Assembly (NCBI GenBank): GCA_903879775.1
Contig: CAIRMY010000355.1
Location: 1 to 5,406 of the forward strand
DNA: 5,406 nt
Source: an uncultured Bacteroidota bacterium
GTDB taxonomy: Bacteria > Bacteroidota > Bacteroidia > NS11-12g > UBA955
Reading direction: 5' to 3'
Under the pieces are notes generated by a model, which worked only from the letters and a program-made list of their open reading frames with translations, made no database searches and had not been told where the DNA came from. Position 1 is the first letter of the stretch. Every line of letters starts with the position of its first letter. Shown in pieces: positions 1 through 5,406 of the stretch. The translations under genes and the position numbers were made by a program.

Positions 1-923
1 AACAAGCATTTTCGAGTGATTTAAAGGTTGAAGGTACCATTGATGCCGATCAAAGTACCATTGCCACAGCAAAAGTACCTGGCACAGTGATGAACATCAA
101 TATTGAAGTTGGCAGCAGAGTGAGTAAAGGTCAAATATTAGCTTCCTTAGACAACTCATCTGCACTAAAAGGAAAGCTGGAATTAGAGCAACAAGTAGCA
201 TTCGCAACAACTGTTTATGAAAAACAAAGAAGGTTGTGGGAAAAAGGTGTAGGAACAGAGATCCAATATTTATCTGCTAAAAATCAAAAAGATGCCCTTG
301 AAAAGAGCTTAAGCACTTTGAATAACAACATAGACATGTACAATGTAAAATCTCCAATTAATGGAACAATTGAGGCAGTAGATGTTAAAATCGGACAAAT
401 AACAGCGCCAGGAATGCCTATTTTTAAAGTTGTGAATATGTCATCTATCAAAGTTGTAGCAAATATTTCTGAAGCATATGCCGATAAAGTATCGGTAGGT
501 GACATCGTGACTGTTGAATTACCGGATATCAATCAAACCATAAAAGCAAAAGTTACATTTGCTTCAAATTTCATTGATCCATTGAATAGGACCTTCAGAG
601 TTGAAGTCAAAATGAATGGCATAAAAGATGTAAAGCCAAATATGGTTGCCAAATTAAATATAGAAGATTACGTAAATCCCAAAGCTCTCGTAGTACCATC
701 AAATGCAATTCAAAGAAATGAGAATGAAACATTTATCATGATTGCGAAAATAGAAAATAAGAAAACAATTGCTGAAAAAAGAAACATTGTAATCGGGAAA
801 GCGAATCAAGATTTAACTGAAGTTCTTTCTGGTATTGAAGAAAATGAGACAATTATTGTGAATGGTTTCCAAGAATTAACAACAGGGCAAGTTGTAAAAC
901 CTACAAATGTCCCTACTAAATAA
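1..923 (+). CDS. RND efflux periplasmic adaptor subunit (HlyD/AcrA-type membrane fusion protein), 5' partial
   Basis: This is the periplasmic adaptor that links an inner-membrane RND pump to an outer-membrane TolC-type channel. The reading frame is open from the left edge (first whole codon at base 3), and 28 codons precede the GTG-ATG at 87-92, so the gene starts outside the window and its signal peptide or lipobox cannot be seen. In order, the sequence shows the first half of a lipoyl-like domain (GTVMNINIEVGSRVSKGQ, from about 81), a short charged alpha-helical hairpin (about 160-340) with the channel-facing tip RLWEKGVGTEIQYLSAK, the second lipoyl half (KSPINGTIEAVDVKIGQ, from about 348), a beta-barrel domain (about 440-650, including DPLNRTFRVEV) and a membrane-proximal domain ending in NGFQELTTGQVV. 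The hairpin is short, about 60 residues. The gene ends 9 bases before the pump gene, so the two are almost surely co-transcribed and act together. The family call is firm; the transported substrate is unknown. Confidence 0.93.
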   Translation, partial: QAFSSDLKVEGTIDADQSTIATAKVPGTVMNINIEVGSRVSKGQILASLDNSSALKGKLELEQQVAFATTVYEKQRRLWEKGVGTEIQYLSAKNQKDALEKSLSTLNNNIDMYNVKSPINGTIEAVDVKIGQITAPGMPIFKVVNMSSIKVVANISEAYADKVSVGDIVTVELPDINQTIKAKVTFASNFIDPLNRTFRVEVKMNGIKDVKPNMVAKLNIEDYVNPKALVVPSNAIQRNENETFIMIAKIENKKTIAEKRNIVIGKANQDLTEVLSGIEENETIIVNGFQELTTGQVVKPTNVPTK

Positions 924-932
924 AAAGCGATA

Positions 933-3900
933 ATGAGTAAATTCAAAGAATTTAAACCAACGAGTTGGAGTATAGATAACAAAACAAGTATCTATATTTT
1001 AACATTGTTCATTACGTTTGCGGGTATTTTTTCTTACAATAAATTGCCAAAGGAAAGATTCCCAGATATCGTTATACCAACAATTTTTGTACAAACCATT
1101 TATCCTGGTTCTTCTCCAAAAGACATTGAAAATTTGATTACCAAACCAATTGAAAAGAAAATAAAATCAATAAGCGGTGTAAAAAAGCTTAAAAGTCAAT
1201 CAATTCAGGATTTCAGTATTATTACTGTTGAATTTGATACCGATGTAAAAGTTGACCAGGCCAAGAAAAAAGTGAAAGATGAAGTTGATAAAGCAAAGAG
1301 TGAGCTACCAACCGATTTGAAAACTGACCCTACTGTCATGGAGGTGAACTTTAGCGATATGCCTATTTTATACATCAACATTAATGGTAATTATGGATTG
1401 CAACAATTAAAGCAGTTCGCGGAAATTGCAAAAGATAAAATTGAATCTTTACCGAGTATTACCCGTGTTGATATTGTGGGAGCATTGGATCGTGAAATCC
1501 AAGTAAATCTGAATCTGGAGAGAATGTCTGCGGCAGGTGTTACTATTGACGACGTTTCCCGTTCAATTCAATATGAGAACATGCGCATTTCAGGTGGAAA
1601 TATTGACATTGATAAAATGCAACGCTCATTGAGTGTAAGTGGTGAATTTAAAGATAAATTGGCCATTGAAAACATGGTTATTCGAAGCAATACAGGAGCC
1701 ACATTATATTTAAAAGACATTGCTACAATTGCTGACGGATTTAAGGAAAAAGAGAGTTACGCTCGCTTAGAGGGTAAAAATGTAATTACTTTAAATATTG
1801 TTAAACGTACTGGTGAAAATTTAATTGCTGCGAGTGATTCTTGTCGCGCAATCATTGCAGATTTGCAAAAAATTGGTTCATATCCTAAAGATTTAGGTGT
1901 CGTTTTCACCGGAGATCAAAGTACACAAACCAGAACCACCGTTCATGATTTGATCAATACAATTATCATAGGATTTATTCTGGTAACAATCATATTGATG
2001 TTTTTCATGGGTGCTACCAACGCCATCTTCGTTGGATTGTCGGTGCCATTATCATGTTTTATTGCATTTTTAGTGATGCCCATGATTGGATTTAGTTTGA
2101 ACTTTATTGTTTTATTCTCATTCTTATTGGCATTGGGAATTGTTGTAGATGACGCAATTGTAGTGGTTGAAAATACCCACAGGATTTTACACACTGAACA
2201 TTTGCCAATTGTAGAAGCCGCTAAAAAAGCAGCTGGAGAAGTATTCTTACCAGTTTTATCTGGAACATTAACAACTTTGGCTCCTTTCATTCCTTTGGCA
2301 TTTTGGAAAGGTATTGTAGGCAAATTCATGTTTTTCCTACCAGTAACATTAATCATTACGCTCCTAGCCTCTTTGTTGGTTGCATATATAATCAATCCAG
2401 TGTTTGCCGTTGATTTTATGGATAAAGAAGATCACGATCCTAACAAACCATTGCCTAAAAAGAGCATTAAACGCAAAACCATCATCTTTGGTATTGTTGC
2501 AATCTTAGGTTATTTAGCAGGTGGAATTGGATTAGGAAACCTCATTGTATTGTTTTATCTAATTTTTGTTTTGCATCATTTTGTGCTTGCAGATATGATT
2601 TTCAAATTCCAAAATCATGGTTGGCCAAAAGTTCAAAATAAATATAGCAAATTGGTTGCATGGTCATTAACAGGCAAAAGAGCACTTGGAATTTTAACAG
2701 CTACATTTGCTTTACTTATTTTTAGCTTTATTATTACGGGTATCCGTAAACCAAAAGTTGTATTCTTCCCTCAAGGTGATCCCAATTTTACATATGTGTA
2801 TTTGACACTTCCTGCAGGTACAAATGCTAAATTTACGGATAGTATTGTAAAAATGGCTGAGAAAAAAGTTTTTGCAGTTTTAGAAAAAAACAACAACAGA
2901 AGTATTGTTGAAGGTGTTATTTCTAACGTTGCTGTTGGCGCAACCGACCCCAATAGTGGAGATAGATCGGTGAGTTCTAACAAAGGCAAGATAACAGTTG
3001 CATTTACTGAATTTGAAAAAAGACATGGTAAATCAACCCGACCTATATTAGATTCTATACGCAATGTAATGACGGGGTTTGCTGGTGTTGAAATTACAGT
3101 TGAACAAGAAACAAATGGCCCGCCTGTAGGTAAAGCAGTCAACATTGAAATTCGCGGAGATGATTTTAATACACTTGTGAGTACATCTCAAAAACTAAAG
3201 AGATATTTAGATGACAAAAACATTCCTGGTGTTGAAGAACTAAAATCTGACTTTGTAAGCTCAAAGCCTGAACTAATTATTCAAGTTGATAGAGAACGCG
3301 CCAATAGAATTGGAATTAGCACAGCTCAAATTGGTATGATGCTTCGCAATAGTATTTATGGTGCTGAAGCTTCGAAATTTAAAGATGAAAATGATGACTA
3401 CCCAATTATGGTTAGAATTGAAAAAACTTCTACCAATGATTTAAATAGTTTGTTAAACATGCGAATTGCATATCGTGATATGGTTGCTGGTGGCATGCTT
3501 CGCCAAGTACCTTTGTCATCAGTTGCAACAGTTCAATATGCAAATACTTATGGTGGAATTTTACGTTTAAATCAAAAACGTGTAATTACACTTGCGTCAA
3601 ATGTATTAGAAGGATATAAACCAAATGAAGTTGTGGAAGCGGTTACAAATGCAATGGGGCAATTCGACAAACCTTCCGATATTGAATTAGAATTAACTGG
3701 TGAACAAGCCCAACAAAAGGAGACAGGTGCTTTCTTAGGTACGGCATTGTTGTCGTCTATTGCATTAATTATTATTATCTTAGTGACTCAGTTTAATTCA
3801 ATTTCTAAACCAATTATTATCTTAACTGAAATATTCTTCTCGATTACGGGCGTGCTTTTAGGATTCGCATTGTTTGACATGGGATTCTCAATTATTATGA

Positions 3901-4343
3901 CAGGAATTGGAGTGGTAGCCTTGGTGGGGATTGTAGTGAGAAACGGAATTTTAATTGTAGAATTCACCGACCATTTGAGAGAACGTGGAATGCCTTTAAA
4001 AGCTGCGATAATTGAAGCGGGCAAAACCAGGATGACTCCAGTTTTGTTAACAGCGTCTGCCACAATTTTAGGGTTGGTGCCGCTTGCGGTTGGCTTAAAC
4101 ATGGACTTTGTAACATTATTCACGGAATTAAACCCACATATTTATTTTGGAGGAGACAGTGTTGCAACATGGGGACCGTTGAGCTGGACAATGATTTTCG
4201 GTCTTGGTTTTGCTACATTCCTAACATTAATTCTTTTGCCTTCAATGTATTACCTAAATGAACGAATGAAAACAAAGGTGTATAAATGGATGGGAAAATC
4301 ATACAATCCAGATATTGAATTAAAACCTCAGACTACTAAATAA
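933..4343 (+). CDS. RND-superfamily efflux pump, inner-membrane permease (AcrB/HAE1-like, PF00873 family)
   Basis: A proton-driven inner-membrane exporter of 1136 residues, slightly longer than E. coli AcrB (1049). The ATG at 933 begins MSKFKEFKPTSWS; the upstream gap AAAGCGATA is A-rich with no good Shine-Dalgarno, which is normal in Bacteroidota. Membrane segment 1 is at about residues 17-36, followed by a porter domain to about 335. TM2-TM6 lie at about 340-491, with the paired proton-relay aspartates D406/D407 in TM4 (GIVVDDAIVVVEN). TM7 is at about 584-604, the second porter domain at about 605-925, and TM8-TM12 at about 934-1109. By alignment to AcrB by eye, R971 and T978 are kept (R1033, T1040), but K940 is arginine (R1003 in VVRNGILIVEF). 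Two further hydrophobic stretches at about 516-533 and 537-552 sit between TM6 and TM7, where AcrB has only a cytoplasmic linker, suggesting 14 membrane helices. A loop between TM11 and TM12 (about 1057-1083, FTELNPHIYFGGD) is also distinctive. The substrate (drug, dye, lipid or metabolite) cannot be read from sequence; the motif pattern argues against a heavy-metal (CzcA-type) pump, though not decisively. Confidence 0.96.
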   Translation: MSKFKEFKPTSWSIDNKTSIYILTLFITFAGIFSYNKLPKERFPDIVIPTIFVQTIYPGSSPKDIENLITKPIEKKIKSISGVKKLKSQSIQDFSIITVEFDTDVKVDQAKKKVKDEVDKAKSELPTDLKTDPTVMEVNFSDMPILYININGNYGLQQLKQFAEIAKDKIESLPSITRVDIVGALDREIQVNLNLERMSAAGVTIDDVSRSIQYENMRISGGNIDIDKMQRSLSVSGEFKDKLAIENMVIRSNTGATLYLKDIATIADGFKEKESYARLEGKNVITLNIVKRTGENLIAASDSCRAIIADLQKIGSYPKDLGVVFTGDQSTQTRTTVHDLINTIIIGFILVTIILMFFMGATNAIFVGLSVPLSCFIAFLVMPMIGFSLNFIVLFSFLLALGIVVDDAIVVVENTHRILHTEHLPIVEAAKKAAGEVFLPVLSGTLTTLAPFIPLAFWKGIVGKFMFFLPVTLIITLLASLLVAYIINPVFAVDFMDKEDHDPNKPLPKKSIKRKTIIFGIVAILGYLAGGIGLGNLIVLFYLIFVLHHFVLADMIFKFQNHGWPKVQNKYSKLVAWSLTGKRALGILTATFALLIFSFIITGIRKPKVVFFPQGDPNFTYVYLTLPAGTNAKFTDSIVKMAEKKVFAVLEKNNNRSIVEGVISNVAVGATDPNSGDRSVSSNKGKITVAFTEFEKRHGKSTRPILDSIRNVMTGFAGVEITVEQETNGPPVGKAVNIEIRGDDFNTLVSTSQKLKRYLDDKNIPGVEELKSDFVSSKPELIIQVDRERANRIGISTAQIGMMLRNSIYGAEASKFKDENDDYPIMVRIEKTSTNDLNSLLNMRIAYRDMVAGGMLRQVPLSSVATVQYANTYGGILRLNQKRVITLASNVLEGYKPNEVVEAVTNAMGQFDKPSDIELELTGEQAQQKETGAFLGTALLSSIALIIIILVTQFNSISKPIIILTEIFFSITGVLLGFALFDMGFSIIMTGIGVVALVGIVVRNGILIVEFTDHLRERGMPLKAAIIEAGKTRMTPVLLTASATILGLVPLAVGLNMDFVTLFTELNPHIYFGGDSVATWGPLSWTMIFGLGFATFLTLILLPSMYYLNERMKTKVYKWMGKSYNPDIELKPQTTK

Positions 4344-4360
4344 TTTCGATAAACATTCAG

Positions 4361-4389
4361 AAAAAGGCAACCAATTGGGTTGCCTTTTT
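4361..4389 (+). terminator. Rho-independent terminator of the efflux operon
   Basis: A perfect 12-bp stem (AAAAAGGCAACC at 4361-4372 with GGTTGCCTTTTT at 4378-4389) encloses a 5-base loop, AATTG. The 3' arm ends in five T. It lies 17 bases after the pump's stop codon, so it closes the adaptor-pump transcript. The A-run on the 5' side means it could also stop transcripts on the other strand. Confidence 0.88.
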
Positions 4390-4410
4390 CATTTTAAATC
4401 AGTACTTTTA
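4380..4410 (+). promoter_or_regulatory. Possible Bacteroidota-type promoter for the downstream exported-protein gene
   Basis: TTG at 4380-4382, a 20-base spacer and TACTTTTA at 4403-4410 resemble the Bacteroidota housekeeping consensus (TTG around -33, TAnnTTTG around -7), with the last base of the -7 element mismatched. The -33 element would lie in the 3' arm of the preceding terminator. Transcription would start only a few bases before the ATG at 4422, giving a very short leader, or about 20 bases before the alternative ATG at 4434. In DNA this AT-rich such a match may be chance. Confidence 0.25.
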
Positions 4411-4421
4411 AATTTCATTTT

Positions 4422-5018
4422 ATGTATAAATTCATGCGCAACAAATACTTCGCTATCACATTTATTGGATTGTTTTTACAATCCACTAGCCTATTCTCGC
4501 AAAGAATTGCAATGTATGACATCATCGGAACCACCGATGAAGTTATTTTACCATTCATTGAAAAGTTAGGCTTTAAGAAGATCAATACCCTAGGTGACAT
4601 AACCAAGTTAACTGGAATTCTAAATAATGAAAAAGTGGATATGATTTTGTATCAAACGCCAATGACACACCTGGTTTATAAAGTTATTGTTGAATCTAAT
4701 CAATTGAACAAAGAGAAGTTAAATAAAGCAGATTGGGACAGTTCAAAGAATGCCTATAATCGCAAACTCCAACAATTAATCAAGCGATATGGAGTTGCCG
4801 AACAAATATCAGAAACCAATGGTGAAATTTTTGATCGGAAAAAATGTAAGAAAGCATATCCTTACAAAGCAAGTTGGATAACTATGCAATATTTCCAGAA
4901 TTTATCTTTGTATTGTGAACTTCAAAAACTTGGCTCGATTCAAGTCACATACATTGTAAAGAATAATCTCCTTAAATATGAACAGGAGATCAAAATGATA
5001 CCCGCCGGTTCATTTTAA
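4422..5018 (+). CDS. Exported protein of unknown function, 198 residues
   Basis: I do not recognise a family. The N-terminus has a basic stretch (MYKFMRNK), a hydrophobic core (AITFIGLFLQSTSLF) and a likely signal-peptidase I site just before Q27 (SLFS-Q), a pattern common in Bacteroidota secreted proteins. No lipobox cysteine is present, so the mature protein (about 172 residues) should be soluble in the periplasm or outside the cell. It starts with an alternating strand/helix pattern (RIAMYDII, EVILPFIEKLGF, KVDMILYQT), has a lysine-rich middle (about 95-145) and two cysteines, C142 and C165, that could form a disulfide. It ends in an amphipathic strand (QVTYIVKNNLL) and a short tail. There is no C-terminal type IX sorting domain. 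ATG 4422 is used here; ATG 4434 (MRNKYF) is an equally plausible start that leaves the signal peptide intact. A terminator on each side suggests it is transcribed alone, so it is probably not part of the pump system. Confidence 0.8.
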   Translation: MYKFMRNKYFAITFIGLFLQSTSLFSQRIAMYDIIGTTDEVILPFIEKLGFKKINTLGDITKLTGILNNEKVDMILYQTPMTHLVYKVIVESNQLNKEKLNKADWDSSKNAYNRKLQQLIKRYGVAEQISETNGEIFDRKKCKKAYPYKASWITMQYFQNLSLYCELQKLGSIQVTYIVKNNLLKYEQEIKMIPAGSF

Positions 5019-5064
5019 ACATAAAAAAAAGAGGCTTTTTAGAAGCCTCTTTTTTTTATGTTTA
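5016..5064. terminator. Bidirectional terminator, perfect 22-bp inverted repeat overlapping a stop codon
   Basis: The arms 5016-5037 and 5043-5064 are exact reverse complements, with loop TTTAG at 5038-5042. The core is GAGGCTT/AAGCCTC, flanked by A8 on the left and T8 on the right, so it gives a GC-containing stem plus a U-tract when read in either direction. The left arm includes the TAA stop (5016-5018) of the exported-protein gene. The remnant on the opposite strand ends about 20 bases to the right, as expected for a shared terminator between convergent genes. Confidence 0.9.
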
Positions 5065-5084
5065 TCGGTTAATGATGATTCTAA

Positions 5085-5360
5085 TTAATCTAGTTCAAAA
5101 GTATTTTTTTGGCGCAACAAACCACGTGTCCAAAGCTCTGTGATATAGCGACCTTTACCCAATTTACCAAGTAAACTTCCTTTACCAGGAAATGACCATT
5201 TTACTTTTTGTACAGCACCATCAAATGAAATTGTTTGCTTCAGTGTGAAAACCTTTGTTTTATCTTCTAAAGTTTTATTCTTTTCAGATAAAAAATATGA
5301 AAGATTATTATTTAAATTTAGAGCTATTCGAGATGCTTTTATGAACAGAAGAGGGAAACG
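5085..5360 (-). pseudogene. C-terminal remnant (or frameshifted end) of an unidentified protein gene, convergent strand
   Basis: Reading leftwards, the frame is open for 91 codons and ends at TAA (5085-5087). The translation looks like genuine protein: a charged segment (SEKNKTLEDKTKVF), then FDGAVQKVKWSFPGKG, a Gly/Lys-rich stretch and the end LLRQKNTFELD. I do not recognise a family. No ATG, GTG or TTG occurs in the first two thirds of the frame, and an in-frame stop lies directly upstream (5361-5363). A different minus-strand frame is open from the right edge (5406) down to a stop near 5311, so one indel in the AT-rich 5311-5358 stretch could join the two into a single gene entering from the right; the joined upstream part (IVLKKQISNEFFWIITF) is only weakly protein-like. 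Alternatives are a degraded fragment or a chance open frame. The shared terminator to its left supports a gene, or former gene, on this strand. Confidence 0.45.
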
Positions 5361-5406
5361 TTATGATCCAGAAAAATTCATTTGAAATTTGTTTTTTTAA
5401 AACTAT

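Noticed and set aside
87..92. GTG-ATG as the start of the adaptor gene
   Set aside because: The same frame is open to the left edge and upstream codons (DLKVEGTIDADQSTIATAKVPG) encode the expected strand leading into the lipoyl-like domain, so the true start lies outside the window.
284..532. 82-codon antisense open frame within the adaptor gene
   Set aside because: It lies wholly opposite a clearly recognised coding region and has no family features.
1943..2395. 150-codon antisense open frame within the pump gene
   Set aside because: It is opposite the TM2-TM6 coding region, including the conserved Asp pair; its hydrophobic and Asn/Lys-rich composition is a by-product of the sense strand.
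2771..3145. 124-codon antisense open frame within the pump gene
   Set aside because: It is opposite the second porter domain; no recognisable domain or start signal.
3788..4123. 111-codon antisense open frame within the pump gene
   Set aside because: It is opposite TM8-TM11, whose motifs are clearly coding on the plus strand.
4375..4569. 64-codon plus-strand open frame starting in the terminator loop
   Set aside because: It begins inside the operon's terminator hairpin and overlaps the exported-protein gene in another frame; the latter has a convincing signal peptide.
4415..4606. 63-codon antisense open frame across the start of the exported-protein gene
   Set aside because: It lacks protein-like features and overlaps the signal-peptide coding region.
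5149..5385. Plus-strand open frame of about 78 codons opposite the minus-strand remnant
   Set aside because: It has no ATG until 5341, starts right after a stop, and most of its translation (Cys, Phe, Pro and Ser mix) looks like the antisense of a coding strand; the minus frame is more protein-like.
5363..5404. Plus-strand ATG frame (MIQKNSFEICFFKT) open to the right edge
   Set aside because: Only 14 codons are visible in AT-rich sequence, with no ribosome-binding or promoter support.

Overview
The window looks like a piece of an AT-rich Bacteroidota chromosome (flavobacteria-like or a relative). The evidence is the pump's sequence character (FKPTSWSIDNKTS-type N-terminus, GIVVDDAIVVVEN and VVRNGILIVEF motifs), A-rich translation starts without a clear Shine-Dalgarno site, and a secreted protein whose signal peptide ends in a serine-glutamine step. 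This assignment rests on recognition of family features, not on a search.

Layout: positions 1-923 hold the 3' part of a periplasmic adaptor (membrane fusion protein) gene whose start lies left of the window. Nine bases later, 933-4343 encodes a complete RND-superfamily inner-membrane pump of 1136 residues. The two form the end of an efflux operon, closed by a strong hairpin terminator at 4361-4389. An outer-membrane TolC-type channel gene is not in the window; in related operons it usually lies upstream of the adaptor. The adaptor and pump together would use the proton gradient to move an unknown substrate out through such a channel.

A separate gene follows at 4422-5018. It encodes a 198-residue exported protein that I do not recognise. 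A possible Bacteroidota-type promoter overlaps the end of the preceding terminator. The gene ends inside a perfect 22-bp inverted repeat (5016-5064), which should work as a terminator in both directions.

On the other strand, a 91-codon open frame (stop at 5085-5087, open up to 5360) reads like the C-terminal end of a protein. It has no ATG, GTG or TTG in a usable position and is blocked upstream by a stop, so it is best read as a gene remnant or a frameshifted gene running in from the right. No RNA genes, CRISPR arrays or insertion sequences were seen. I found no clear evidence of a new multi-gene system. The most notable points are the pump's variant proton-relay residue and extra membrane hairpin, the unknown exported protein, and the broken convergent gene.
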